Shown: positions 19,450 through 27,804 of the stretch, piece after piece | Numbering within the stretch: the stretch's first letter is position 1 | How the letters are laid out: each line of letters starts with the position of its first letter | Assembly: GCF_009827455.1 (NCBI RefSeq) | Contig: NZ_WTYZ01000001.1 | Coordinates: 2,365,001 to 2,429,000 of the forward strand | Source of the DNA: Pontixanthobacter aestiaquae | Lineage (GTDB): Bacteria > Pseudomonadota > Alphaproteobacteria > Sphingomonadales > Sphingomonadaceae | Direction of reading: 5' to 3' | DNA: 64,000 nucleotides | The notes under the pieces: model-generated | The model's input: only the letters and a program-made list of their open reading frames with translations | Database searches by the model: none | Told to the model about the DNA's origin: nothing | Program-made: the position numbers and the translations under genes

Positions 19450-20640
19450 TTAGGCCTTAATAGTGCCAACAACACCCGAACCAACGGTGCGGCCACCTTC
19501 GCGGATCGCGAAGCGGAGACCTTGGTCCATGGCGATTGGTGCAATCAACTTAACGTCGATAGTCACGTTGTCGCCTGGCATTACCATTTCCGTGCCCTCA
19601 GGAAGGATCACTTCACCGGTAACGTCGGTGGTGCGGAAGTAGAACTGCGGACGGTAGTTCGCGAAGAATGGTGTGTGACGACCACCCTCGTCCTTGGAAA
19701 GGACGTAAACTTCTGCCGAGAATTCAGTGTGCGGGTTAACCGAACCTGGTTTCGCCAGAACTTGACCGCGCTCAACGTCTTCACGGCCAACGCCGCGAAC
19801 CAGTGCGCCGATATTGTCGCCAGCTTCGCCGCGATCAAGCAGCTTACGGAACATTTCAACACCGGTAACAGTGGTCTTGCCAGTGTCACGGATACCAACG
19901 ATTTCAACTTCGTCGCCAACGTTTACAACGCCGGTTTCAACACGGCCGGTAACAACAGTACCACGACCAGAGATCGAGAATACGTCTTCGATCGGCATCA
20001 GGAAATCTTTGTCAACCGGACGCTCTGGCTGCGGGATATGCTCGTCGACAGCGTTCATCAGTTCGATGATCGAGTTTTTGCCGATTTCATCGTCACGACC
20101 TTCAAGAGCAGCCAAAGCCGAACCCTTAACAATCGCGATGTTGTCGCCGTCAAAATCGTAGCTCGAAAGCAGTTCACGCACTTCCATTTCAACGAGTTCG
20201 AGGATTTCCTCGTCGTCGACCTGGTCAACCTTGTTCATGTAAACGACCAGCGCAGGAACGCCGACCTGACGTGCAAGCAGGATGTGCTCGCGAGTCTGTG
20301 GCATTGGACCGTCAGCTGCGTTCACAACCAGAATAGCACCGTCCATTTGCGCAGCACCGGTGATCATGTTCTTGACATAGTCAGCGTGGCCTGGGCAGTC
20401 GACGTGCGCGTAGTGGCGTGCTTCGGTTTCGTACTCAACGTGAGCCGTCGAAATCGTGATACCACGCTCACGCTCTTCAGGAGCTTTATCGATGTTAGCG
20501 AAATCAACAGCAGCACCGCCATTGGCCTCTGCCATCACCTTGGTGATCGCCGCAGTCAACGTCGTTTTACCATGGTCAACGTGACCGATGGTGCCGATGT
20601 TGCAGTGCGGCTTGTTCCGCTCGAATTTTTCCTTCGCCAT
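19450..20640 (-). CDS. tuf: Elongation factor Tu
   Basis: 396 residues from the ATG at 20640 ([27 protein letters not shown]). The GTPase motifs are intact: GHVDHGKT (P-loop), [12 protein letters not shown] and MNKVDQVDD (NKxD). It delivers aminoacyl-tRNA to the ribosome. Only one tuf copy is visible here. It is the last gene of the str operon, 91 bases after fusA, and is followed by a strong terminator. Confidence 0.99.
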   Translation of the reverse strand: MAKEKFERNKPHCNIGTIGHVDHGKTTLTAAITKVMAEANGGAAVDFANIDKAPEERERGITISTAHVEYETEARHYAHVDCPGHADYVKNMITGAAQMDGAILVVNAADGPMPQTREHILLARQVGVPALVVYMNKVDQVDDEEILELVEMEVRELLSSYDFDGDNIAIVKGSALAALEGRDDEIGKNSIIELMNAVDEHIPQPERPVDKDFLMPIEDVFSISGRGTVVTGRVETGVVNVGDEVEIVGIRDTGKTTVTGVEMFRKLLDRGEAGDNIGALVRGVGREDVERGQVLAKPGSVNPHTEFSAEVYVLSKDEGGRHTPFFANYRPQFYFRTTDVTGEVILPEGTEMVMPGDNVTIDVKLIAPIAMDQGLRFAIREGGRTVGSGVVGTIKA

Positions 20641-20731
20641 TTTCAATAACCTCTAGTGTTTTAACTTAACAGAATACGGGAATCAGCGGCACCCGTGTAA
20701 ACAGGCGCCGCCCCTAAACGCATCGCTCGCC

Positions 20732-22861
20732 TTAGGCAAGCTTCTCCTTAACTTCGAGTGCAACTGCTGCCGGCACTTCCTCATAATGAGAGAACTGCAT
20801 GGAGTAGTTTGCACGGCCTTGGCTGAACGAACGCAGTTCATTCACGTAGCCGAACATGTTGGCCAGAGGCACGAAGGCATCGACTGCCTGTGCGTTACCG
20901 CGTGTATCGGTGCCTTGGATTTGGCCACGACGCGAGTTGAGATCGCCGATTACGTCGCCGAGATAGTCCTCGGGGGTAACGACTTCAACCTTCATCACTG
21001 GCTCGAGCAGCTTGATGCCGCCACGCTCCGCAGCTTCGCGCATCGCACCGCGACCGCAAATTTCGAAAGCCACGGTCGAGGAGTCGACATCGTGATACGC
21101 GCCGTCCGTTACGTGGATCGTGAAATCGATAATCGGGAAGCCGATCATATAGCCGCTTTCAGCCTGCTCACGAATGCCCTTTTCCAGCGACGGGATGTAT
21201 TCCTTCGGAATGTTACCGCCTTTGATGCTGTCCTCGAACACGATGCCTTGACCGCGTTCACCCGGGGTGAACGTCGCTTTGGCACGCGCGAATTGACCGG
21301 TACCACCCGACTGCTTCTTATGCGTGTAGTCAACGTCGATCGAACGACCGAGCGATTCACGGTAAGCAACCTGAGGCGCACCAACGTTAGCTTCGACTTT
21401 GAATTCGCGCTTCATACGGTCAACCAGGATGTCGAGGTGAAGTTCACCCATGCCCTTGATGATCGTCTGACCACTTTCGTGGTCGGTGCTGACGCGGAAT
21501 GACGGATCTTCAGCCGCAAGACGGTTGAGCGCAACGCCCATCTTTTCCTGGTCGGCCTTGGTCTTCGGCTCAACGCTGAGTTCGATAACCGGATCCGGGA
21601 ACTCCATCCGCTCGAGAATGATCGGCTTCGCAGGATCGCACAGCGTATCACCCGTAGTGGTCGCTTTCATGCCAGCCAGCGCAACGATATCGCCCGCAAA
21701 TGCTTCTTCGATGTCCTTACGGTCATTAGAGTGCATTTCGAGGATACGGCCGATCTTTTCCTTCTTGTCCTTCACAGAGTTCAGAACAGCGCCCTTCTCC
21801 AGCTTGCCGGAGTATATGCGGGTAAAAGTCAGCGAGCCAACAAACGGATCGTTCATCACTTTAAACGCGAGAGCCGAAAACGGCGCGTCGTCGCTCGATG
21901 GGCGTGAATCTTCCTCTTCCGAGTCAGGCAGAACGCCCTTGATCGCAGGAACGTCAAGCGGGCTCGGCATATAGTCGACAACCGCGTCGAGCAGGGGCTG
22001 AACGCCTTTGTTCTTAAACGCAGAACCGCACAGCACAGGAACGAAGCTCTGGTTCAGCGTACCCTTGCGGATCAGCGCCTTCAGCGTCGCCGCGTCAGGC
22101 TCGTTACCTTCAAGATAGGCCTCCATCACGTCGTCATCTTGCTCAACAGCAAGCTCGATCAGCTCTTCACGATACTGCGCCGCTTCGTCAGCCATATCTT
22201 CAGGAATATCGCCATAGACATATTCGGCGCCCAGATCTTCGTTCTTCCATGTGATCGAACGCTGGTTCACCAGATCGACGAGGCCGGTGAGGCTGGCTTC
22301 GATACCGATCGGCAAATACAGCACAGCCGGCTTCGAACCGAGACGGTCGATAATCGACTGCACGCAATATTTGAAGTCAGCGCCGGTCCGGTCGAGCTTG
22401 TTGATGAAGCACATCCGCGGAACTTTGTACTTGTCGGCCTGGCGCCAAACAGTCTCGGACTGCGGCTCAACGCCGGCAACGCCGTCAAAACACGCTACCG
22501 CGCCGTCAAGCACACGCAGCGAACGCTCGACTTCGATGGTGAAGTCAACGTGGCCGGGAGTGTCGATGATGTTGATCCGGTGCTCAGGAGTTTTGCGAAG
22601 CTCTTTCGGATCGCCTTTGGGATCCATTGTCGGATCTTCGGGATTCCAGAAACAGGTCGTCGCAGCAGACGTAATCGTGATGCCGCGCTCTTGCTCTTGC
22701 TCCATCCAGTCCATCGTCGCCGCGCCATCATGCACTTCGCCGATTTTGTAGGATTTACCGGTGTAGTAAAGAATCCGCTCTGTAGTCGTGGTCTTACCGG
22801 CGTCGATATGCGCCATAATCCCGATATTGCGGTACTTATCTAACGGATGGCTACGTGCCAT
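20732..22861 (-). CDS. fusA: Elongation factor G
   Basis: 709 residues. GTPase motifs [40 protein letters not shown] and NKLD ([11 protein letters not shown]) are present, followed by domains II to V. It drives translocation on the ribosome. A short insert (about residues 75-92) before the DTPGH motif makes it slightly longer than E. coli EF-G. It lies between rpsG and tuf. Confidence 0.99.
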   Translation of the reverse strand: MARSHPLDKYRNIGIMAHIDAGKTTTTERILYYTGKSYKIGEVHDGAATMDWMEQEQERGITITSAATTCFWNPEDPTMDPKGDPKELRKTPEHRINIIDTPGHVDFTIEVERSLRVLDGAVACFDGVAGVEPQSETVWRQADKYKVPRMCFINKLDRTGADFKYCVQSIIDRLGSKPAVLYLPIGIEASLTGLVDLVNQRSITWKNEDLGAEYVYGDIPEDMADEAAQYREELIELAVEQDDDVMEAYLEGNEPDAATLKALIRKGTLNQSFVPVLCGSAFKNKGVQPLLDAVVDYMPSPLDVPAIKGVLPDSEEEDSRPSSDDAPFSALAFKVMNDPFVGSLTFTRIYSGKLEKGAVLNSVKDKKEKIGRILEMHSNDRKDIEEAFAGDIVALAGMKATTTGDTLCDPAKPIILERMEFPDPVIELSVEPKTKADQEKMGVALNRLAAEDPSFRVSTDHESGQTIIKGMGELHLDILVDRMKREFKVEANVGAPQVAYRESLGRSIDVDYTHKKQSGGTGQFARAKATFTPGERGQGIVFEDSIKGGNIPKEYIPSLEKGIREQAESGYMIGFPIIDFTIHVTDGAYHDVDSSTVAFEICGRGAMREAAERGGIKLLEPVMKVEVVTPEDYLGDVIGDLNSRRGQIQGTDTRGNAQAVDAFVPLANMFGYVNELRSFSQGRANYSMQFSHYEEVPAAVALEVKEKLA

Positions 22862-22926
22862 GGGAAATTCCTCGATTTGCAGGGGAGAGACGCCCGATGC
22901 GCCATCATCCCCATATAGTGACTATT

Positions 22927-23016
22927 TTACTGCGTAAAAACGTTGCTCACGAGCAGGGCTACGGCAATTCCTGCACCGATCACGATGGCCCAGTTGGTTG
23001 CTCGCTTCCCTTTCAT
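22927..23016 (-). CDS. Possible 29-residue single-span membrane peptide between rpsG and fusA
   Basis: An ORF beginning MKGKRATNWAIVIGAGIAVA and ending VSNVFTQ starts 7 bases after the rpsG stop. It has a basic N-terminus and one hydrophobic segment of about 18 residues, a composition unlikely by chance. No strong Shine-Dalgarno is present, but translation could be coupled to rpsG. It occupies most of the 162-base rpsG-fusA spacer. It could equally be a chance frame. Confidence 0.4.
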   Translation of the reverse strand: MKGKRATNWAIVIGAGIAVALLVSNVFTQ

Positions 23017-23023
23017 CGCACAA

Positions 23024-23494
23024 TTACCAGCGGTAGTGGCTGAACGCGCGGTTGGCGTCGGCCATCTTGTGCGAATCTTCGCGCTTCTTGACCGCATTGC
23101 CGCGATTGTTGGCCGCATCCATCAGCTCACCCGACAGACGCGCTGCCATGGTGGTTTCAGGACGGCCGCGCGCGGCGCTGATCAGCCAGCGGATCGCAAG
23201 TGCCTGGGCACGCTCGGGGCGAACCTCGACCGGCACCTGGTATGTCGCACCACCAACACGGCGGCTGCGGACTTCGACCTGCGGCTTGATGTTGTTCAGC
23301 GCATCATGGAACATCTGGATAGGATCAGATTTCGCTTTGGCTTCAACCGTATCAAGCGCACCATAAACGATGCGTTCGGCAGTGGATTTCTTACCGTCGA
23401 GCATGAGGTTGTTCATGAATTTCGACAGGACCAGATCCTTGAATTTCGGATCGGGCAGGATGACCCGCTTTTCGGGACGACGACGACGTGACAT
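23024..23494 (-). CDS. rpsG: 30S ribosomal protein S7
   Basis: 156 residues, standard uS7. Contains [23 protein letters not shown] and the [24 protein letters not shown] C-terminus ([21 protein letters not shown] split at the end). S7 nucleates the head of the small subunit and in E. coli represses the str operon. Upstream lies a 135-base spacer with long hairpins. Confidence 0.98.
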   Translation of the reverse strand: MSRRRRPEKRVILPDPKFKDLVLSKFMNNLMLDGKKSTAERIVYGALDTVEAKAKSDPIQMFHDALNNIKPQVEVRSRRVGGATYQVPVEVRPERAQALAIRWLISAARGRPETTMAARLSGELMDAANNRGNAVKKREDSHKMADANRAFSHYRW

Positions 23495-23518
23495 ATTTAA
23501 TAACTCCTTCGGAGTGGC

Positions 23519-23613
23519 CGCTCACATCCGTGAGCGTCCTGCGGCACCGGCCCGCTCCCCCACCCGGCCACCCGGAGATTACCTTGTATGGTAACCGGGT
23601 GAGGGAGCGAGCC
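23519..23613. repeat. Hairpin pair in the rpsL-rpsG spacer
   Basis: A 7-bp hairpin (CGCTCAC at 23519-23525 with GTGAGCG at 23530-23536) is followed by a long imperfect cruciform from 23549-23567 to 23595-23613, with an inner TTACC/GGTAA stem (23579-23594). It fills the spacer between rpsL and rpsG. It may be a mobile-type extragenic palindrome or an RNA processing site. Confidence 0.5.
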
Positions 23614-23629
23614 GCCGCCGCGTTAAACC

Positions 23630-24001
23630 TTATTTAGGACGCTTGGCGCCGTACTTGGAACGGCTCTGCTTGCGGTCCTTGACCCCTTGCGTATCGAGCA
23701 CGCCGCGAAGGACGTGGTAACGCACACCGGGAAGATCGCGCACACGGCCGCCACGGATCAGCACAACGGAGTGCTCCTGGAGGTTGTGGCCTTCGCCGGG
23801 GATGTAGGAGATGACTTCGCGGCTGTTGGTCAGGCGAACCTTGGCAACTTTACGAAGCGCAGAGTTCGGCTTCTTCGGCGTAGTCGTGTAAACGCGTGTA
23901 CAAACGCCGCGCTTTTGCGGGTTTGCTTCCATCGCAGGGACTTTGGATTTGACCTTCTGCGGGACGCGGCCCTTGCGGACCAACTGGTTAATTGTCGGCA
24001 T
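23630..24001 (-). CDS. rpsL: 30S ribosomal protein S12
   Basis: 123 residues from the ATG at 24001 ([16 protein letters not shown]). The streptomycin-region residues are wild-type: [15 protein letters not shown] with the lysine at the position of E. coli K43, and the second site [29 protein letters not shown]12 monitors decoding. It is the first gene of the str operon, with a leader of nearly 400 bases from the candidate promoter at 24397-24425. Confidence 0.98.
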   Translation of the reverse strand: MPTINQLVRKGRVPQKVKSKVPAMEANPQKRGVCTRVYTTTPKKPNSALRKVAKVRLTNSREVISYIPGEGHNLQEHSVVLIRGGRVRDLPGVRYHVLRGVLDTQGVKDRKQSRSKYGAKRPK

Positions 24002-24120
24002 GAAGTACTCTTCACCTGTTTGGGTGGAGACCAATGACCTTAAGTGATGCGAAAAAGCCGCTCCTCATGATTCCCGATCTAACCCGGGACCTCCCTAAGC
24101 AAGCATGACGCTTGCGGAAC

Positions 24121-24147
24121 GAGACTCCAGCCTGCGCTGGAGATCAC
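24121..24147 (+). repeat. Extragenic palindrome, copy 1
   Basis: CTCCAGC (24125-24131) and GCTGGAG (24136-24142) form a hairpin flanked by GAGA and ATCAC. It resembles the palindromic repeat at 24231-24264, which lies in inverted orientation about 85 bases away. Confidence 0.5.
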
Positions 24148-24230
24148 AAAAAAGAGCGAGCTAGAAACACTCCACCTGGACCAAAAGGCTCCGGGTTACT
24201 TTGACGGCCGCCCCGCAGTTCCTTCACCCG

Positions 24231-24264
24231 TCACGATCCCCAGCGAATGCCGGGGTCTCGGTCA
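24231..24264 (-). repeat. Extragenic palindrome, copy 2
   Basis: On the minus strand it reads GACCGAGACCCCGGCATTCG then CTGGGGATCGTGA, the GAGACCCCGGC-loop-GCTGGGGATC type of intergenic hairpin widespread in sphingomonads. With the copy at 24121 it makes an inverted pair inside the long rpsL leader. Confidence 0.55.
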
Positions 24265-24320
24265 GCGTGGCAAAACTCCAATAGAAAAGAGCCCGCCGCA
24301 AACGCGAAAGGCCCCCAGGA

Positions 24321-24427
24321 CTAAACCGGCAATGTTCAGCTCTATCTACCCAATACCTACCCACTCGGTGAAGAGAGCATGCATCGGATGAACGCGCCTT
24401 TAGGGGCGAATCCAACAGGGGTCAAGG
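24321..24427. repeat. Direct repeat copy 1, containing the rpsL promoter
   Basis: This 107-base stretch aligns without gaps to 25089-25195; I counted 73 of 107 identical positions, with blocks such as CTAAACCGG, GCATCGGATG and TCCAACAG fully shared. The two copies flank the Doc toxin-antitoxin genes in the same orientation. This copy holds the candidate str-operon promoter. Confidence 0.6.
24397..24425 (-). promoter_or_regulatory. Candidate promoter of the rpsL-rpsG-fusA-tuf operon
   Basis: On the minus strand TTGACC (24425-24420), a 17-base spacer CCTGTTGGATTCGCCCC and TAAAGG (24402-24397) match the strong housekeeping promoter pattern seen before ribosomal genes in this group. The leader to rpsL would be about 390 bases. 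Confidence 0.6.
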
Positions 24428-24478
24428 TGTTTGGAGACTGCCATTCTCGACCGTGCTGCGCTCATCCTATATTAAGGG

Positions 24479-24679
24479 ATGAGTGCCATAATAATTGACA
24501 ACCGTCCCCGAACACGCGAATTATGGGCCGGTCAGGAACGGATTATGAACACGCTGCTTAAGAAAATGGAAAAGGCTGCTGCCCCGGTTCGTGAAACCGG
24601 TCGCAAACCGTCTGCGCGTGAAATGCACGAACGCATGAAGGATCGCTACCCTAAGGTAATGGCGCGCCTTGCCGAATGA
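24479..24679 (+). CDS. Putative antitoxin of a Doc-type toxin-antitoxin pair
   Basis: 66 residues from the ATG at 24479. It overlaps the toxin gene by 11 bases, the classic antitoxin-first arrangement. It has no recognisable Phd DNA-binding domain; the C-terminal half (REMHERMKDRYPKVMARLAE) is a charged helix of the kind that wraps a Doc protein. An alternative ATG at 24545 would give 44 residues; that start has AGGA seven bases upstream and a TTGACA-N18-AATTAT promoter-like pair at 24495-24524, so the true start is uncertain. The first start would be nearly leaderless, with TATATT at 24468. Confidence 0.6.
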   Translation: MSAIIIDNRPRTRELWAGQERIMNTLLKKMEKAAAPVRETGRKPSAREMHERMKDRYPKVMARLAE

Positions 24680-25061
24680 ACCGCAGTGGTTGACCGCTGA
24701 CCTGATTGTAGAATTCAACGAGCTTGCCGTCACCGAAACCGGTGAACCACATCTATTGAACAATCCCGATGCACTCGACAGCGCACTGGCAAGGCCGATG
24801 CACTATTGGAACTATGGCGAACGGGACGTTGTCGTTCTGGCCGTATCGCTATTGGTAGGCATCGGACAGAACCACCCGTTTATTCAAGGCAACAAGCGCT
24901 GCGCCTTCGCCGCTGCCGACTATTTTCTGTATCTGAACGGATACGAGCTGGTCGTTCCCGATACGAACGATCTTGCCGATTTGATATGCGATACAATCAC
25001 TAGCGAGATCGGCGAACAGCGGCTGGTCGAAGTGCTATGGGATTACATCGAGCCAGCCTGA
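24669..25061 (+). CDS. doc: Doc-type Fic-fold toxin
   Basis: 130 residues with the Fic motif HPFIQGNKRCAFAAADYFLY near residues 74-92. Doc toxins phosphorylate EF-Tu; catalytic histidine and the GNKR phosphate-binding loop are present. The acidic residue usually found before GN is a glutamine here, a variation also known in the family. The start is TTG at 24669; no ATG fits the frame. It is translated from an overlap with the putative antitoxin. It sits next to the operon encoding EF-Tu and is flanked by diverged direct repeats. Confidence 0.85.
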   Translation: MPNEPQWLTADLIVEFNELAVTETGEPHLLNNPDALDSALARPMHYWNYGERDVVVLAVSLLVGIGQNHPFIQGNKRCAFAAADYFLYLNGYELVVPDTNDLADLICDTITSEIGEQRLVEVLWDYIEPA

Positions 25062-25088
25062 TAAGGTGCGGACTGGTGCGCTTTCAGG

Positions 25089-25195
25089 CTAAACCGGTAG
25101 TGATCGGCTTTGACTGGCTGATGTCGGTCCACTGGGTTGAGAAAGCCTGCATCGGATGATGCGGGCCGCTGGGGGTAATCCAACAGAGGTCAAGC
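25089..25195. repeat. Direct repeat copy 2, flanking the toxin-antitoxin pair
   Basis: Diverged copy of 24321-24427. It keeps the TTGACC box (25193-25188 on the minus strand) and the CTGTTGGATT spacer, but the -10 position reads AGCGGC, so promoter activity is probably lost or reduced. If active it would transcribe antisense to doc toward rpsL. Confidence 0.55.
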
Positions 25196-25206
25196 GGAGG
25201 AGGCGT

Positions 25207-25980
25207 TCAAATCTTCCATGGCCTCAGAGATCTTGGTCGCCTGCAGCGCCCCAACATGTATCTTGGCCCCTGCCATTTGTTAGGATACATATCGCTAATT
25301 GCCAATGCAGGCATCGGCTCCATCATTGCCTCAAGATGAAGGCCCGACACACCAAATTCAGAAATGTACTGGCTCAACGGCCTATGAATATGGGTACTAA
25401 CGAGACGGCAGTCTGGCTGAGCCGAAATTCTAAAAGGGCTTTCGACAAACAGCTCTTTCGAATAGTGAAACCAATCCTCTCCTTCGTAGCCATAATAGCT
25501 TGGCCAAAACGCAGGGTGAGTTATGGAAAAAATGAGACTGCCGCCCGGTTTCAACAATTGGCCTGCAGCACTAAGGAACGGTCGTAAATCCGCGACATCC
25601 ATTAAGACCATGTTCGCTAAGATCACATCGAAACGCTGCTTTGACCTCGATGCATATTCCTCGAGGCTTGCAGTATGAAACTTGGCAGCATCCCCAAAAT
25701 TTGTTCGAGCAATCTCAATGCTCTGATAACTAGGATCGACACCAATCACATGATCAAAATCATGACCAATTCGATCTGTTAAAACACCGACACCACAACC
25801 TGCATCTAGCAAGCTCCCATGCTTTTCATCATTGATAAGCATGGCGATGGCAGGTGACAGAACGTGGTCGAAAGTGATATCTTGACCTGACAAAATTTGC
25901 TCAATTCGGACAGGAGCTATCCTATCCCACTCGGCGGCAATCGCTTGTGTACTTTTGTATTTGGGATTCAAAAAATTCAT
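25207..25980 (-). CDS. Class I SAM-dependent methyltransferase
   Basis: 257 residues. The Rossmann-fold motifs are clear: motif I LLDAGCGVGVLTDRIG (about 57-72), the acidic ribose-binding residue in HVIGVDPS, the ANMVLMDV post-motif and the LKPGGSLIFSITHP motif. The best match is the ubiE/COQ5-like family of small-molecule methyltransferases, so substrate is unknown. It overlaps the upstream membrane-protein gene by ATGA and has AT-richer codon use than neighbours, which suggests horizontal transfer of the pair. Confidence 0.85.
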   Translation of the reverse strand: MNFLNPKYKSTQAIAAEWDRIAPVRIEQILSGQDITFDHVLSPAIAMLINDEKHGSLLDAGCGVGVLTDRIGHDFDHVIGVDPSYQSIEIARTNFGDAAKFHTASLEEYASRSKQRFDVILANMVLMDVADLRPFLSAAGQLLKPGGSLIFSITHPAFWPSYYGYEGEDWFHYSKELFVESPFRISAQPDCRLVSTHIHRPLSQYISEFGVSGLHLEAMMEPMPALAISDMYPNKWQGPRYMLGRCRRPRSLRPWKI

Positions 25981-26579
25981 ATCTTACCCGCGAAACTAGC
26001 GATCATTTTTGTGAGGTCATCTGCTATGGCAAAAACTGGATCGTCGCCACTCTCAAATTCATACACGACATGCTTGCCTTTTCGCTTTGTCCCAACTGCG
26101 ACTCTCGCCCCTTCCTTTCCATGACCTACTATAGTGAACCTTGATGCAGGACTGTGGGTCGTCGCACCGTAAACCACAACTTCCGCACCATTCTTTTCAA
26201 GCTCATCAGAAAGAGCCGTGTTTTTCTGCACAAATAACTTGAGATCACCAGCGGCCGCCTTCTTCATCAGGGTGCTTTTTATGCTATATGCATCACCCCA
26301 ACTCAAATCCCGACTAAAAACTACAGTTCGTCCTTCATTTTCAATCCACTTTTTCATGAATTTGTTGATTTTTTCCTTTGTCGAATACGTCGTGTGTTTT
26401 TCATTACGGAACTTTGAGAAGTCATCGTACGCACAGAATAATGAGAACAATCCGAAGCCTACTATCAACACCCAATGCCAAGCTGGACGATCATCGCTTA
26501 CCGGAACGACCACCAAATAAAGTCCAAGCATCGATGCATATCCAGCAACATTATAAAAAAGCGCTTTGAAAATTTTCAT
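25977..26579 (-). CDS. Two-span membrane protein with a soluble C-terminal domain, unknown function
   Basis: 200 residues from the ATG at 26579, which has GGTGA 9 bases upstream; GTG and TTG starts lie 9-15 bases earlier. Two hydrophobic segments (about 8-27 and 36-54) precede a cytoplasmic domain of about 130 residues. That domain has the segments TVVFSRDLSWGDAY, AEVVVYGATTHSPASRFTIVG and ARVAVGTKRKGKHVVYEF. This pattern resembles the phospholipase D-like fold without the HKD catalytic residues, as seen in some sensor or effector domains; that is inference. Its end overlaps the methyltransferase start (ATGA). The region is visibly AT-rich. Confidence 0.65.
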   Translation of the reverse strand: MKIFKALFYNVAGYASMLGLYLVVVPVSDDRPAWHWVLIVGFGLFSLFCAYDDFSKFRNEKHTTYSTKEKINKFMKKWIENEGRTVVFSRDLSWGDAYSIKSTLMKKAAAGDLKLFVQKNTALSDELEKNGAEVVVYGATTHSPASRFTIVGHGKEGARVAVGTKRKGKHVVYEFESGDDPVFAIADDLTKMIASFAGKI

Positions 26580-26738
26580 TAAACTAATCACCAATTGTTA
26601 GATCGAAAAATTTCATTATTTCGGAGTGTGTTTTTGGTCAATGTAGATGAATTGAAAACATATTTCACGTTTAGAATATATTATAAAGGTTGCACTGAAA
26701 TGCCCCATATGACCACACTGTAAAATAGCGACCACCAT

Positions 26739-27194
26739 TCAACCCTCATCAGTTCGCTTAATTGTCAACTGCCCAACCCACGGCGCGCAACGCTCGAACC
26801 CCTCTTTCGTGTCCGCGCTCGTCCAATCCGGCCACAGGTCGCGCGGCAAGATCATCGGCATTCTGTGATGCACGGCCTCTACTGCGGCACTCGCCTCGGT
26901 TGTGACCATTGAATAGCATGGCCCCCACTCATCGCTATCGCGCCAGAAGGGGCCGCGCAATTTGTCTGTGCGGGCGTTGTTGACGGGCCGTGGTTTGAGT
27001 GCCCGCCCCTTCTTCCCCGTCAGCGCCAAGGGGAAGCCCCAGTTCATCTGGCGCACTTCCCCCTCTGCCACCACCAGACCGGGTGTGCCGGGATAGACCT
27101 CTGCCCCGTGATTGCTGTTCACCGCCGCATCACGCGCGCCGAACGTCGCGGCCACTTCCCTGCTCATATTCTTGAGTTTGTAGAGGTTGCACAT
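26739..27194 (-). CDS. Shortened SRAP (YedK/HMCES) domain protein
   Basis: 151 residues from the ATG at 27194, chosen because SRAP proteins must expose Cys2 after Met removal (MCNLYKL). SRAP proteins crosslink abasic sites in single-stranded DNA. Seen here: Cys2, the PVNNARTDKLRG asparagine motif, and HHRMPMILP with the conserved histidine. Missing: the block between FWR and MVTTEA, which in the family holds the CLIPADGFYEW motif with the catalytic glutamate. At 151 residues against about 220, it appears internally deleted by some 60 residues with the frame kept. It may be a divergent subfamily or inactive. Confidence 0.75.
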   Translation of the reverse strand: MCNLYKLKNMSREVAATFGARDAAVNSNHGAEVYPGTPGLVVAEGEVRQMNWGFPLALTGKKGRALKPRPVNNARTDKLRGPFWRDSDEWGPCYSMVTTEASAAVEAVHHRMPMILPRDLWPDWTSADTKEGFERCAPWVGQLTIKRTDEG

Positions 27195-27280
27195 GGACTG
27201 CAGGCTGCGTGACGTTGGTGCAAGTGTCAATTGGCGCAGGATAGAAAGCGTTTTCCTACTTCGCATTAGTTTGCTTTAGC

Positions 27281-27517
27281 CCCTCAGTCGCCGGGCGGAA
27301 TGCATCCGCATTCCTTGGCTACCTCGCATAAGCTCGGGCGCGCGGTCGCGCTTGCGGTTCGCTAGTCGCGAACCGAGCCATTCCAAGCCAGCTATCTCGC
27401 GCCTGTTCTTGGTCGCGGCAGCCAGAGGGCCGACCGGCCCGCCCGCAGCGAAGCGACCGTCAGGTAGCGAAAGCGAGGATAGCCAAGTGAGCGGATGCGA
27501 ACGCCGGCGCTTGAGGC
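27281..27517 (+). repeat. Dispersed hairpin-forming repeat, copy A
   Basis: One of three copies (others at 48594-48810 and 51210-51440). The left end CCCTCAGTCGCCGGGCGGAA and the next 35 bases are almost identical in all three. It includes a 7-bp hairpin GGAATGC-ATCC-GCATTCC (27297-27314) and a second hairpin GGTTCGC-TAGTC-GCGAACC (27356-27374). The two ends are imperfect inverted repeats (CCTCAGTCGCCGG and, from the other end, CCTCAAGCGCCGG). No coding sequence is evident. It fills the gap between the SRAP gene and the AraC gene. Confidence 0.7.
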
Positions 27518-27573
27518 AAAAACAAAGGACTCCCCCCTCCCCATGACCAACGACCCGAAGTCACCACCCCCAA

Positions 27574-27597
27574 CCCCCTCCTCTGAAGAAGAGGGGG
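27574..27597. repeat. Extragenic palindrome CCCCCTC-GAGGGGG
   Basis: CCCCCTC (27574-27580) and GAGGGGG (27591-27597) form a 7-bp stem with a 10-base loop. It is a common type of intergenic hairpin in this bacterial group and lies just beyond repeat copy A. Confidence 0.5.
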
Positions 27598-27804
27598 CGA
27601 TACCATCCCTCGCCCGAACCCGCACGTTACGTGCCGCCGCCGTTTGCGCATCGCCGCCAAACTTTCCGCTTCGGACCGTGTTCCATGTGTTCCATCGTGT
27701 AGGATTTACCGAGGGGATTGCCCGAGCAACAGCCGCATGAGGAAACGCCGGGCTAGCGTCCGCGCACCGATCCGCTATCACTGCCCTCTTGGAGTAGTTG
27801 CTCG

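Noticed and set aside
19441-20649. Long plus-strand frame antisense to tuf
   Set aside because: A shadow of the highly biased codon use of tuf; no family resemblance.
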